A stretch of DNA of 64,000 bases from Thamnaconus septentrionalis (lineage: Eukaryota > Chordata > Actinopteri > Tetraodontiformes > Monacanthidae). The stretch covers positions 11,993,001 through 12,057,000 of the forward strand of contig CM020511.1 of assembly GCA_009823395.1 (NCBI GenBank). Reading direction: 5' to 3'. A model generated the notes under the pieces. That model made no database searches and had not been told where the DNA came from. It was given only the letters and a program-made list of their open reading frames with translations. Position numbers and translations under genes: made by a program. Shown one piece after another: positions 31,818 through 46,500 of this stretch; the stretch's first letter is position 1, and the number at the start of each line of letters is the position of its first letter.

Positions 31818-34800
31818 GTTCTGTTGGGCCGCCGGTGTCAAACAGAATTGCTTAAAGTGGCTAAAGTGGCTAAAGTGGCTGACGTTATGCCTTCGCCATT
31901 TCACCGTTCTCAATTTTCCTTTTACAATACAAAATTAAGCAATAATAGTTTCATTAACTAGTGAGATTTCATGCTTATATTTAATTTTTTTACTGATTCA
32001 TTTAATCAGAATCTCATATTGTTAGCTGCTGAAACTGTACAACGGACGATCAGCACTTATGAGTCAATACCTTGAGGGAAGAGGGAAACCCTGCGCATTT
32101 CTTCAAAAAAAGCTCTGCTAATGTTTTTTAATCACAGCAAGCAGTGGTCGCTGCCGAGTGCTGACTCAGTAGCAAATTTCTCCTCGTGGTGTGAAAAGTG
32201 TTGGAGCTGGTGATGACAGTTCCTACAACCCCTCCACCCAACCACCCCCCCATCCTCCACCACCACCCACATCTCACCTTCCCCCTTTTTAATTTCACAG
32301 CGGCTCTCGGAGAAAAAGCTTCGCAGCGCTTCATCAGCGCCGAGGCCGGACAGCGAACGCGTCACGAGCTGCAATCAGGCCCTGTAGAGCAGTCAAACGA
32401 GTCGGCAGGACGAATGGCAGATGCCCGGGCGTGCAGCAGAATCACAAAGGGCCGAGGACCGAGGGCCGAGGACCCGGACGAGACAAAGCGGCCGCACGGA
32501 ATAAAAAGAATGGCGGCATTACCTTTACGAGACATGCGGAATGGCAGCGGGAGTCCGCGATCCTCAATCAGGCAGATGTATTACTCTGGGCTGGGAGCGT
32601 TCGCGAGGGAGGGGAAAAGCGCAGTTGACAAAATACACATAAAACCATGATGGCTTTTCATTTATAGCCGCCTGGTGTCTGATAAAAGCGGAGCAAAGGT
32701 TTTTCCACATTCGCACACAAGCCACAAATAAAGAGAAAAAAAAAGTCGGGCTGATACGAAGGTGGTAAACGATTGCAGTTATAGCAGTATAAAAGAATTA
32801 TGTCAAAACGTGCTTGCAGGAGCATCGCTGCCGTAATGTGATTTATTAAGGCCTGTTTACAGAGCGCTGCAGTTCAGAAACAGAGGAGTGCAAAAAATGA
32901 ATGGAGCGAACGCCACTTTAAAGGAAGACTCCAGTCAGATGATATATTTTATTTGATAATGAACCAAGAATCGTCTTTTGGTTTTATTTTTTCATTCATA
33001 TTGTTTGTATTTTTGCAAACAGAAAGAAATCAATTTCCCAAAGCAGATGGATTCATTAATAAACAGATTCTTTAGGGTCAGTTTTATTTGGGTGAACGCT
33101 TGGAAAAAACAGTAAAATAATTCACTTGTGAATTAATTACAACTGATTTGTTTGACACCGTGGTTATTAACCTTTAGATTAAAAGATTCTTTAAAAAAAA
33201 AATGAATCCACATTTCACATTTTTATGACTTCCTGGTGACTCTGGTCACCAGAATGTTACTGCCATTCCACTCCTGCCATCCACAGTTAATTAATCTTAT
33301 TCCCCCCTGGCGTAACGCCTCATTAGTATGATTCAGCTGTACAAGGCTCACTTGGTGCGCATTAGTTATTCGATTTGACTGGACCATACATTATTTCTTC
33401 TGCTTCGGCATGCTGAAGCCTCGTATGAGTGCCGCGTGCGTTGTGTTCGAGGTGGCTCCACATTATCTAACCCTCTCCTTTTGTGATGACTCACAGGATC
33501 CAACCTTAGGCAACGCGGCTCAGGGAACGGGGAGAGATGCGATTTGAATCCAACAGCAGTCAGGAGGAGATGGAGGGAAAAGGGCAGTTTATTTTAAGAT
33601 ATGTTTGTACCACTGGCTAGGTTTGTCAGAAACCATTTAGAGACGCTCCGGCTGAGCTCCAAAAGAGGGGCAATATGCAGAATTCATGCATGCACATGTG
33701 AAAGGGAAATATTTGTTGGCCATTTCTTTTTCTTTTTTGCGCTGGTCCCCCGGGTTCCTCCACTTGAGGTTTTCCAATTTGCAACACGCCAGATGAGAAA
33801 CAAGTGGCTCTTAGTCCAGATTTGCTAATTTACGATGCAGCATCCTTGCTAACATGGCCTCCATTTATGAGAGTAAAATAAAAATACCTTTCTTTGCACA
33901 GTCCGTGTCAAATGCTGTACTCCAATTCCGTATTTCAGCCATTTGTTTTGTTTTGGTTCAGTTTAACGGTTTACTGACCTTTACCACCTGGCTATAATAG
34001 CAGAATTAGGCTTTGGCTGCTCCATCCAGGTGCTTTGCAAAGTGTTTATTCTGATTCTTAATGTGTTCAAAGAGGGAAGGGTTAATTAAAACTGTCATTT
34101 TTTAAGAGGGTTCATGGTTTGTTAGCAAAAGAAATGGAAAAAACAGATTACCAACGTTTCGTAAACCTTATAAAATGTGCACGTATGCAGTTACGAGAGA
34201 AGCTATGTGGCCACTGACTCCGTCTCCGTCCTTCTAAACCCTTCCAACAGCCTTCAAGGCCACTCCAGCTACGCTACGTCAGCGCTGAAAAGAGCAACAA
34301 CACACTAAGTGGAGTAAGTGGAACGGACGGCAGCTCCATGTGGGAGGCCGAGGTGCAGCGGTGTGTCACTGATGTCGCTACCGCCGTGAAGCCTTTCTGT
34401 AAAAACTAGCAGGAGAGACGTCCTCGTCCCTCTGTTGCGAAGCCTACGCAAATTTTAAAAAACTGTTCCGCCGCGCGTGTCAAACCTTTACGTCAACCGC
34501 CGGGCAAGAGCGCTTTGTTGTGCTGTGGGTGGCTGGAGGGCTTTCAGAAGTCAAGAGGAGTCGACGAGTCAAGCCGTTTTAGATATTCGTGAAATAGCCA
34601 CGTGTGTGAACTTCAATCAGCTGGAGTTCAAGTGCTGCCGAGGATGCTTCGTTCGACTCCTCTGCATCTGTTCTGTGCCTGTTTGGGATCATGAATCATC
34701 CTCCCAATGACGGCCCTTCAGTATAAATAAAGCTCTGTGTAGTTCACTTAATAGTTTGAACAATGGCAAATAAAATATGCCATAGTCGCAGGCCAGGAGT

Positions 34801-35554
34801 AAGTGGCTGGTGTCAAACTGGGTCATCTTCACATAAAGTAAGTTTTTCAATAGTGCCTGGAGACACTAAATTATCAACTTTGGCTAAATTATGTATTGGA
34901 TTAGCGTAGATACATGAAGATGCATAGATATATAGCTTAAACTTATGACTGACAGCTGTTGCATAATAATGTGAGTCAATAATGAATGAGATAAATGTAA
35001 GACAACGTCGTCACAACTTTATAAATGTGTTAAAAAGTCGCAGTGGGTAATATTTGAACTGACATTAAATGGAATATGAAAAATATGTATGCATATTTTA
35101 GTTCAATGGAATTACAAAAAATAAATGGTTGTGTTTTTATTTGCAAGCATATAGAAAAGCAGAAAATGTGCAAGTGGACAAGAAATAAAAATCATACCTA
35201 TGGTGTTGTTGAAATTTGGGTTGAAAAGTATGAATATGAAATGTGTTATATCACACATTACAGTTACCGTCTGTGATAAAAAAACAACAACATTTTGTCA
35301 GATAGTCACACATTCGCGTTTGCCACGAATAAACGCAGTACATATGACAGCTACGGCCATGGCTAGTACTATATTTGCTCGAACCCACATACATAATGCA
35401 TAACACAATTCTTCATCTGAGGCGCCGCGGCCCACGTGGCTCTCCTCAGATGCTGCCGCCAGCGGGTCACTTTCACAATGTGCAGAAAAACAAACGCTGC
35501 GATTCATTTTTAAAGCTTCCGGCCAGATAAGGACGAACTCGGAGCAGATTCATC

Positions 35555-35589
<35 letters not shown>

Positions 35590-37429
35590 CCTCTGCAACA
35601 ACAGATACGTCTACAAAAAAATAAAATAAAAAATGCCCACAAACACAAAAAAAAGTCGGAGCTGTCAGCACATTGAGTTGGACGCAGTGACAGCACGCGA
35701 TAGCCGCGCCTGCCTCGTCTTTGACTCCTAATTGTTGGCTCCGCAAAGCTTCTTTATCTGTACTGAAAATATTTCCCTTAATATGTTCTTATATAAAAAG
35801 ACGCACAGCCAGGAGAAAAATCCCTGCGGAAAATGGGGCGCAGCTGCCGAGTCAGGCCGTGTTTTGAAATGGTGGCGGTGACGCTCGCCACACACGGAAT
35901 TACAATGCGTAACAAACACTGGTCCGCGGCTCCCGCTGGCCAAATCTGTTTGCGTGAAACAACACAGCGCCCTCGGAGATGACAAAGACAACAGGAAGAG
36001 AAAGACGCCACCGGCATGACAAACGGCTGTTGGAGTCCAGGATGAACGGAAACATGATAAACAATAGATTTCTTTTTGAGATGTTGAACTAAACAAAACA
36101 AACAAAAAAAACAGCCAGTTCTTCCTGTGTGCTCACGTTCTGTTTTCCCACCTCTGGTTTATCGGCATTTAACCTCACAGTGACATCGGGGGGTCCGCTG
36201 GGTTTTTTTTTTTTTTCCGTGTAAGTAACAAAATAAGGCATTAGTTTGGCTTTTCATCGCCGTGAGCCACAGGCCAGGAATCTCCCGGGGCAGCAGCCTG
36301 ATGAGCCTGTCTGAGCTGCGAGCTGTCCATCCAGCAGGAGGACCAGGAGAAAGGAGGGCATGAAAGAGACGTGCAGTGAGGGGGAACAAAGAAAATCTGC
36401 TGGAGTGAAAGGTTGTGATCAGGAGAAAAGGCCAAAAGGGGGGAAGGACGACGAGACTTGAACGCAGCGTGAACGTGAACAAACGACAACAGCTCCAGCT
36501 GTTTACATGGAGATGCTGCTTTCATCTATTATTTATCTCAGTTTGTAGTTCTAGGATAATGCACAAGAGGTTGCAATGTTTGCATGCGACGGCACTCAGA
36601 CCTTGTTCACTTCTTCATTTAAGAATTTACACTCTAACTTAAACAATGAAGTAGTCCGATTCGGGTTGCAATGACCAAGTCGTCTCAATCAGTTCCCTGC
36701 TGCAGTAAGATATTGAACTGCTATCCATAAAAATGATATGTAATTTCTTATTCCTGTAAAAGTAGATGTGATTGCATGCAAGATTTTGCTCATTATCAAC
36801 TGTTGACTACAGGTTTTATTTATAAAGCACGCTACTTCAGTTTTGATGGACACAAAACACTGAGTTGTATAACAGGGAAAAAGAAACAAAAAAAACGACA
36901 ACAAATTGGATGAAAAAAAATAGAGAGAGTGATGGCAAAAACTGGTGGAGAGCTTTTAAGGCCAGCAACAGAAAAAAAAAGTGGGACCAGTAGGACCCTT
37001 GAAAACAAGAACACTTTTAAATGGATATACAACTTGACAAAAAGCCAATTCTGAGAAAGACATGGGGGTCATGCGCCACATAATTGTCTAAGACTTACGT
37101 GATGAGAGCCTGTGTGACTTCCTCAAGTTTATGGTGGGAGGATTTTAGTTTGCTGCTATCAGTTGGAAGCAATAATTAGCAATTGGTGAGAGCAGAAGAA
37201 GCAGAAGAAATCTGCCTGTTGACCCAGAAATCAGAATCCAAGAGAACACTCAAAATCTACACATTAGATTTGAGAGCTTTTAGAAATAGGACGTGTCGAT
37301 AACCTTGGTCTTGTCACTACTGAGCTACTGAAAAATATTCTAAATCAGCAAAAAAAATGGAAAAAGAAGATATTGATACTATTCACAATAGTGAGTTTAT
37401 AAAAGGAGAAAAAATATGGTTTGAATTAA
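31818..37429. other. Unique noncoding DNA, about 5.6 kb
   Basis: No gene seen. Contains a 9-bp tandem repeat (GGCTAAAGT, about three copies, 31,851-31,881), A/T runs at 33,190, 35,551 and 36,202, an (AAAAG)n patch at about 35,562-35,588, and CpG-richer segments at 32,300-32,620 and 34,240-34,520. The stretch 34,740-35,290 is AT-rich and featureless. Confidence 0.5.
33295..33450. promoter_or_regulatory. CNE-like block
   Basis: Balanced, repeat-free sequence with clustered homeodomain-type cores (TTAATTAA nearby, CATTAGTATGATT, GCATTAGTTATTCGATT). The texture is that of vertebrate conserved enhancers. Conservation is not testable from one sequence. Confidence 0.2.
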
Positions 37430-37515
37430 TATTGCGCTTTTCTGCAAGGCATTCAAAAGCACTCACACTGAAAGCATTATTCATTCACACCACATTCACA
37501 CCGGTGCTGCTAAAA
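37430..37515 (-). repeat. Fragment of the SINE-like repeat seen at 1,639
   Basis: The order TTGCGCTTTTCTGCAAGGCATTCAAAAGC, ACTCACACTGAAAGCATTATTCATTCACACC, then ACATTCACACCGGTGCTGC corresponds to the 'AGCGCTTTTCTAG... CATTCACACACATTCACACCGGTG' portion of the common fish repeat recognised at 1,639-1,845. Only this middle block survives. The strand is given relative to that copy. Confidence 0.5.
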
Positions 37516-38411
<896 letters not shown>

Positions 38412-38754
38412 ATTCCACGTCTCATCTGGCCATGAGTCATGAAAGCACTAATCTAATCTAATCGTGGAAGCCACACACAAACAGAGCGCGTATCTCACTT
38501 TGCGGATAAAAAAACAGGGGGGGCAGGGAAAATAAAGCGCGTCAGATTAAGCTTGGAAGTGTTTGGAGCGATGGGGAATGAGGGTGGAATGACAAAAACG
38601 GGCTGATGCCGTCTTATTATGGGGGTGTTGGTGGTGCTGATGGGAGGGGGGGGGGGGTCAGGAAGGCTGCTACCCGCAGCAGTAGTGAAAGCCGCTCTTT
38701 GAAGTCGGAAAGGCAGTCGGGAACATAATCCCCGCAAAAAAATATATATACTTC

Positions 38755-38905
38755 TAAATAAAGCGCCATCAAAATTTCATTAGCTGGTGCCAATGGCCCG
38801 CAGGCTCGCTTTCACCACTTCCACGAGGTGACATTCAACCTCTGTACATTGATCTGATGTATGAGGCAATCCATTTCCACTGATTAAGCCCCCCGAGGAT
38901 ACACG
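38755..38905. promoter_or_regulatory. CNE-like block
   Basis: Unique, balanced sequence with TTTCATTAG, GCCAATGG (CCAAT), TGATCTGATGTATGAGG and TCCACTGATTAAG cores within 150 bases, flanked by AT- and G-rich low-complexity DNA. Its texture is that of a conserved homeodomain-regulated enhancer. Inference only. Confidence 0.25.
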
Positions 38906-41900
38906 TGGGTGCCTTTTATTTATTTTTTGCTCCTCACCACCAACGTGGTCTCACCACGGGGCTCGGGTTCGGCTCCTACTTGTAAAATGAAAAATAATAA
39001 TGTTACTACCCCCCCCAGAGCTACAACATGCATCCAGAACGTGAAGGGAAAAAAAAAAACAAACATTAATTATTAGAGCCACGGTTCATAAGTCATGTGC
39101 ATATTTACATAAACCGCGCCCGTGGGCTGCGGGCGTTTTTAATTTATTTTTTTGTTGCTGTCGGGAAGAGAAAGGTCACAGCAAACACAAAGGGGGAAGA
39201 GGGGCGGAGGGGCGGTTGAAGGGAAGAGCCACACGTGACCCGTGGACAAGACGCTTTCAAGGGGCAAAAGAGCGTCGGGATTTATGGCCTCCAACCAGAG
39301 GTGGACGGCTCCAGCTCGCGTCCCATCAAAACGAGTGTCAGGGGCTAAAAAGGGGAGCGGGGGCGGCGACGAGAGAGGGGAGAAGTCACGCACGAGTTGC
39401 CGTCCGCACCCGCATGACGTTAGCGGGCCGGATTTGGCTCTCGCATTGATCGCGATGCCGGGTGAATCCTCGTAAAACGACCATTTGCCTCAAGCACGTG
39501 GTGCCGCTCGGATCGTTTTACTGCCTCCCGTCGAGTCGGAGGCTCCGCAAACATCAGACATGTTTGATGTTGACAATTCTATGTTGGGCTGCCGGCTCAG
39601 CGAAGAGTAGCAGACTGTAAAGTATCAACAAACAGAGGTGGCATATTTTCCCCAGTTTTATCCAGGAGCTCAGCCTTATCACAATACCCTACGCTTTCAT
39701 TGTCATTCAACACAACGTAAGCCAGGTGCGGCAGCTGTTGACATTGATTTCCCCTCAATATTTGGTTTTGTGTGTCTGCTCCACACCAGGAACTAAAGCC
39801 TTTTATTTGCATTGAACCCCTGACCACGCAGTTGGAGGTCAAATCAAAGCATAATTATGACTTGAAAACCTGCACAGCTGGAACAAGTTTGTATTTAGGG
39901 TGAACGCTCGTGTTTTCAAAGAAACCAACAAAGAAGAAGATGGACGAGGTATCCAGGTTTGTGTGCGCAGGCCCACAGTAGTTCACAGGCAAACTCGGGA
40001 GAAGGAGGTTGATTAAAGGAGCACTGCAATCTAAAATGTAACCACTCGATGTCGCCGTTTCTTCTCAAAATCTCCAAATATTACACTCTTAACTTTTAAA
40101 AATGTTCGCTGCTTTCTGTGTTTCTCCCAGTAAAGGAAAAGTGAATCAAAAGCAAAAAGGGAAAAAGCTAACGTAATTTAAAAAAAAAAAAAAAACAAAT
40201 GGCTTCTCCAAGCCTGTGGAGCAACAGCCGTTATATACTTTGGCCTATTAAGGGCTCTTTGGAAATGTCACTCCGTGTGTGCGAGTGTTTGCGGGCTGCG
40301 GCGCTTTTAACAAGCCCGTCTCCGCCCCTCCCGGGAAAACCCAAACGACACATCAGACAAACCCTCTCCCACCATTTCATCTCATGACATCGGCAGCCAA
40401 GAGGTGCGAGAGCAGAGTGCACTTAACAATAAAAGGGGGCCGCGTGTGTTGGACCGCCGCGACACACGCGTGCCGTTGTCATGGCGCTGGGATTCATCCC
40501 AGAGTCCGTCAGCGAAGGCATCTGCACGTTACGCCCCGGATTTTATCTCCGCCGCTAACAACCTGCCGCGGGCTGTAAATCTCCAATGAAAAAAAAAAAG
40601 AGAGAGAGAGAGAAAAGGAGAAGCGCTATCTCGTCCCGTCTCGTGATTTGGCTCGCGTTCCGGCGGCCGCTGGTGACGCTCGGCTGGAAATCTCGGCCTG
40701 GGAGCTCAGCGGTGGCCGCGATTTTTATCCTTTGCCACCTCCCATCGACCGAGGCTGGGCTCGTCAGCGTGACGAAGCGGCTTCAAATCGCATGCGGAAT
40801 CAATAGGGGCGATTGAGTCTGCTAAATCAAGCGCCTTTAATCAGAAAGAAAGACAGAACAATGCCTTCATTATGCAGAGATATTGACCTCTGCAGCTACG
40901 CGCAGCTACCCCTCCCCTCCCCCCACAATATACAGTGCATGCAAAGAGGCCACAATCTTGTGTATTTATCAAGACTAACAGTAGAATTAATGTCTCTCTT
41001 GACATTTGATACCTCCTTCTCCTCTGCGTCAGCAAAAAAAAAGCCCCTTCTCATCACTCTTCTTTCCTGCAGCGTTTGGCACTTCTGGCTGTTGAGAGAA
41101 CTGCCTCATCTAAATGCTGCTGCTGCTGCTCCCTGCATTGCTGGCTGCACAAAACGGGCACAAACTTTTATGTCGACTCTTTTAATGCGACACCGATTAT
41201 ATCGACTTGGCCACTCCGCACTCCTTTGGCCATTTTAAGAATGACATTAGTGGGACAGCCAGTGAGTTGAGGTTTCAGCTCCTCATTCACTCACGCTTTA
41301 CCGATACAATAGCAAAATGAAAAAGAGCAGAAAATGGTACTTGGTCTAAACACTGTGCCAGCCAGGTCCAACAGTTGATTAGCAAGCCATTAAGAGCCAA
41401 TGTTTTATTAAACTTTACTTTGTTTTCTGTGAATTCCTCTATTTGGAGGGGGGGGGCAAACATTTAACAAGGAAAACAACACGTTTTTCACATTCCTAGT
41501 GACACAAGTGGGTTTTAATGTTTGCATATAGAGCTTCTCATACTAATTCTCCCTCCTTGTAGCCAACAATGATGCTAATCGCTCATTGCTCCTTTAAAAC
41601 TAGCGTTAGCCTCCATATTTCTTGATATCGACTGATGTCGGTTATGTAGAGTATGTCACTCTTTTTATGCAGATTAAGGATTTCAAAATAAAAGCGTAAA
41701 ATGAATTTACATGTCACTGTAGCATATGTATAAGTCGATCAATAAATATAATTAAATGGAAAATGAAGACTTTTCATATTAACACACAAATACTGTATAG
41801 AGAACACTGATTTAGCAGATATAATCTCCACTCCATTATTTTCCACGTACTGGGGTGTCTAACTTGCACCATGCCCTTTAAAATACCATGTGTTAGCCTT

Positions 41901-43250
41901 GCTGTTCATTAACACTACAGCCCTCAACATCTAAGACAGATCACAGATAACAAATTTGATTATGTGGCTTCTGCAGAGCCTTTACCGTCTCCAAACTGAA
42001 CAAGGTCACTCCAAGGAGAGCCAGAGGGCTGCGCCGGCCCGGCAGCCTCTTCATCACCAGCGGATCAGCAGGTCTGTGCGGGAGGCGAAGGCATCCCAGT
42101 GCGTTCTCCACTCCCCAGACACCGTTCTCTTTCCTGCGCATGCATAAGTAATCGAGTGCAAGGTCTCTTGATGTCGATCAGCGGCTCACAAGTACTGACA
42201 GTCAGAGATCCAATTACTTCTTATGAGGGTCACGATGGCTAAAAGGAGTCGGTGTCAAAGATTTATCACGAGTGTAAACCGCTGGTGCGACTTCCATGAT
42301 GACGTTGTGACATGTTGACTGCTGCACTGACCTGAGAGGAGGTGCCAGTCCAAAAAAGAGCAATGTTTGACATTAAGGTCAGTGGATGGTCACTAATTGG
42401 AATTTTGTTTTGTTTTTTTCTGTTCAGTTTACACAATTCAATGCTAATTTACAATTAACATCAAAGCAGTAGAGATATTTATTTAAAGCAATGCCCTCAG
42501 GACAGTCATGTTGCTATTATAGGAGACATGCGCACCACTTATTATTGTATTTTTCTTCTTTGTCTTCCATTGTGGCTCTTATTACAGTTAAACGGGATAC
42601 CAACTAGTTAACACCGTTTTAGATTGAGCTTGATTTTAGGATAAAAAAAAAGAAGCAAACCTCAGCTATCCAGTCGCCTTTGAAGTTAATTGTTAGCGAG
42701 GGCAGGTCTTCAATAAAATATAAGCACAAAATATCTATTTAATTACTTCAGCGCTTCAGAAATGTCTTGTTCAGAGTTCCTTGAATTCTTAAAAGGGGAG
42801 CTTTTGATATAACTTTTGTTAAAAATGGGACTTGAGTGAATTATACAATTGCTTGGTGAAGAAGTCGATTAGAAAGTCGGAGCTTTCTATCGGTCTCCTC
42901 ATGACCTACAGATTTAAAAACAATCATTCCATGAATCATAAAAGAGCATCTGAGAAATACCACTGCTACCAACATCAGAAATGATGCAACATTTTACACT
43001 AGATACTCACCTGTTGACACCAGCTGTAGGGCTTATCGCAGTGTTGGCGCTCTTGCTTGACGACTGCTTTGACTTTATGATTCAAATTATTTTATTTTTG
43101 AAATTAATGGTTTTATCTCTAAAAAAACATGTTTTAATAATAATAATTAAAAAAAACAACTTCAGTAACCAAAGGTGAATCTTTGCTTCCAATTAAAAAG
43201 AAAACATCCAAAATATTTCATTTAGTATCATTGCTACATAATTTAAATAA
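38906..43250. other. Noncoding DNA with two CpG-richer segments
   Basis: No gene seen. CpG is enriched at 39,130-39,560 and 40,430-40,800. These hold long overlapping frames without family resemblance, a CTGGGAT/ATCCCAG palindrome at 40,487-40,502, and an inverted pair GTAAAACGA / TCGTTTTAC about 45 bp apart near 39,472-39,525. The stretch 40,740-40,880 has CNE-like texture. From 41,270 on the DNA is AT-rich and unremarkable; a G7 run occurs near 41,450. Confidence 0.5.
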
Positions 43251-43735
43251 ATGGTTACATTTAATTTAAAAGGCACGATTGCAGCTCAGGTTGCCATAGT
43301 ACATTTCCTTGGGCGTCTCTGCCTGGACTACACAACCAAAGACTTGAGGGCCCTTAAACATCAGGCCGAGTCTCATTATCGAGCTGGAGGCAGGAGGGAC
43401 TCAAGCGAGCGCGACTTTGAATGCGCAACCCAAATCAAAACCATGGGTGCACCATTTCATAATGAAACGTTTAGATTAACAGCGCTCCAGTTGCATCTTA
43501 ATGAGCGAGCGTGGCTACAAAACAGGCTGTGCACGCGTGCAGTCGTGCCATTCAGAATACCGAGGCGGCTCAAAACACTGGAGGAGAGCAAAGCGCCAAG
43601 CAACATGCCAACAGTGTGGATTTATGATCCCCGTATCTCTCTTACTGCCTGTGAGGCCATCTCACTGATTAAACATTTTGAATGAAGGCCTTTTAATTAG
43701 GCACGTGCACTGTGTGTCTGTGGAACCCAACATAA
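43251..43735 (+). promoter_or_regulatory. CNE-like block with an incidental 144-codon open frame
   Basis: The plus strand is open for 144 codons (43,251-43,685). The protein has no domain, signal or compositional pattern I recognise, and a frame of this length is expected a few times per window by chance. The DNA itself is more suggestive: repeat-free and balanced, ending in a segment with CTGATTAAACATTTTGAATG and CTTTTAATTAGGCACGTG (homeodomain core plus E-box CACGTG). I favour a conserved noncoding element over an exon, because no strong splice acceptor and donor frame the open region. Confidence 0.3.
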
Positions 43736-45964
43736 AAACCCATAGAGGAGGAAAAATAAAACCCAAAACAATCTCTGAGAGATGCAGAGATTTACGTCAG
43801 CAGTTTACTGAGAGGGGGTCGGGGGGTGAAAAAAGTGCTTTGCTTTGTATTCAGAAAATAATGCGAATGAGCTTCTGCCGTCTTCCACTTTCAAGACGAT
43901 AGCCTATTACAGTCACTCTGAGCGTATCCGTGTCATCGACTGTGCTGACTTCAGCTCCCTGAAGATGGAGAGCTGGCGCGGTTTAATCATCCTCTCACCC
44001 ACAATGTGATGATCACACACACTGGGAGGAGGAGACAGGTGCACGGATGCGGCCTCGTGACACCCCTTAGTCGCCGTCAAATTGGAATTCTCTCTTTCGC
44101 CCCCTGTAGCTCAGGCAATATCTCACGCTCACGTGACGCAAAGCGCAGCCCAGGTGTTTTTGGTGGAAAGACAGCGGGAAAAAAAATGAAAACACACACA
44201 TTAATGTCTGTCTGTCAATGTCACTGTATTGTCCTATTGTTGAAAAAAATAAAATAAAAAAAGAATTAGAGAAAACAAGAAGGCTTGGTCTCGCCAAACG
44301 TTGGCAAAAGGTTCATCAACAGCCTCCTAAACCTGGGGCAAGTCCACACTGTCAGTGTAAGTAAGTCATGCAGAAATCAGCACATCCCTTTCACACAAAG
44401 GTTGTGTTAAACATGGTGTGAATGTGTGTGTCCCACTGTGCAGGTGATGTTTGCGTGTGCGAGGGAAAGCGGCAGCCACGCTGTGCGCTCGCTTCTCTGT
44501 GAAACTTGCGCTCATTAAAAACACGGAATGAAAGACGGGCAGCTTGTTCATTTGGCGCAGTCGCGTTCAGCTCAAGCCCAGAATACACCACCTCATCCGA
44601 GGGTGACCTGCACGGCTTCACATGTTGAAGTAAAAACTGCCAATGTATGTCAAATCGAGATGAGCTAACGTCACCTTTGTTTCACACTTTTGTGTTGATT
44701 AATTGTTTGTTGTTCAACATTTGTTCTGTTGTTCATATGGTGTTTGCTTGAGACACACGGCTGAAGCAACCGGAGACTTCTGACATCCGTCCAAGATCAA
44801 ATTGTTAAATTTAGGTGTCACTGGTGACAGAGACCATGAAGGATAACTTTGGGTGATATTTGGCTTGTGTTTTGCCTATGACATTGTGGAAGTTATGTTA
44901 CCTGGTTAGGAAGAAAGGAAGCCTGGTTTAATTTGTGATCAGCGTTTATTTTGGCTCGGCAGATGAAGTGTACCCCGGTGTAAGATGTTTAGCCTTTAGG
45001 TCGAGCAGCGCTACGAGTATTAAGCAGTGAGATAAAAATGTTTTGATCGATTAAAAAAAAAAAGAGAGCGATTATTATCGTAACACAATCACAATCAATC
45101 AATAATTGCAGTCACGTTGGATTTTAATGTTGCGTGTCTGGTTGTAAAAACAGTTACTGATGAAGTTAAAATGTGTGCTCGTTTCGAAAAGGAGGTCAAA
45201 TTATGTAACACATCCGATACAAAACATGATTTTTAAGCCAGAGCGATTTTGTAAAATGCTTCACATGGGATTAAAGGAACAAAAGGAGCATTACTGTTTT
45301 GATCCCCTTCACACATTCGGCCCAAGTAATGCGGCTACTTCTCCACTGCAAAAGCCAAAGTGATAAATGATGTATGCGCACTGTACGCCGCCACAAACCA
45401 CATTAAAAATACAGAATGTACAGGCAAAGGGGTGAGCAGGGTTTCCTGAACACAGACTGCAGGCTTTGTGAAAGTTGTAATACTCTGGTTTACGGGGTTT
45501 TCGGCAGTCCAGCTGTTTTATATGTTAATATTGGTCCCTTGACTCCAATTCGCAGACTCCGACGGACTTGAATAAATCATAAAGTTTATTTTTGGGCTGT
45601 TTTGTGTGACTGTTTTTTTTTTGTTTTTTCAATGCCGTGACTTCGATACTCACCCTCACCTTTTTTTTTTCCGCGTAAATGTCTTTTCATGTATGAGGTC
45701 GTACTCTGAACTTTGCTGACCAGAAATGTCAGACATTATCATTAGAGCCACTTTCGCGAAGGCCCCTAGATTTCTGCTCTATTCCCTTTTTTTTTTTTTC
45801 ATTTTGTTCCCTCTCATGAGCGAGTGAGAATAGATGAAACGTGGCATTGGGCTGACCTTTTGGTGCTGAACATCTTGGCAGAGTCTTCTCCCTCCTGCTC
45901 GGAGGCTCTGGGAGGTCGAGGTTTGATGTTGACTTTTCAGACCTGCGGGAAGGACGCAGACAGG

Positions 45965-46003
45965 CACACACACACACACACACACACACGTACACACACA
46001 CAG
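45965..46003. repeat. (CA)n microsatellite with one GT interruption
   Basis: CA units interrupted once by CGTA, then CACACACACAG. Confidence 0.93.
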
Positions 46004-46394
46004 ACAAAAAGAGAGAAAAAAAAAAAGGAACAGTGAGAGACGGTGAGATTCATTTCGTTTTTTTTGTTTTGTTTTGCACTGCACTCTGGTCGCCTGCCAC
46101 TCGGCTGCGCTCGCATAAAAAAAACCAAAAAAAAATCCATTAGCCGCCATCTGACAGAGCAATTCAAATTGACCGGGCACGGCGGGGGTGGAGGAGGGGG
46201 CAACGAGTCGAGCGTAACCCAGCAAATGTGACGCGGAACCGAGTCAAATGTCACTCTTGACTAATTATCTGCATTGCTTTTCCACGACGGACATGATTAA
46301 AAAAAAAAAAAAGGAAAAGCTGAACACACGGAGGGGTTGGAGCCACTGAGGGGGCTCAACTTCTCCGTACGGGCAGGTGCCATAACCTACCACA

Positions 46395-46500
46395 GTGCAT
46401 AATGGCTGGGAGTTAGCCTCGGCTCTTTTATGTAAAGGTTATCAGAGACTGCGGAGGAGGAGCGATAAGTAAAAGAAGACCGGGCTCAATAATTAATGCC
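46395..46500. promoter_or_regulatory. CNE-like block
   Basis: Contains GTGCATAATGGC, GGTTATCAGAGAC (GATA core TTATCA/GATAA twice) and AATAATTAATGC within about 100 unique bases. Its texture is typical of conserved enhancers. Untested. Confidence 0.2.
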
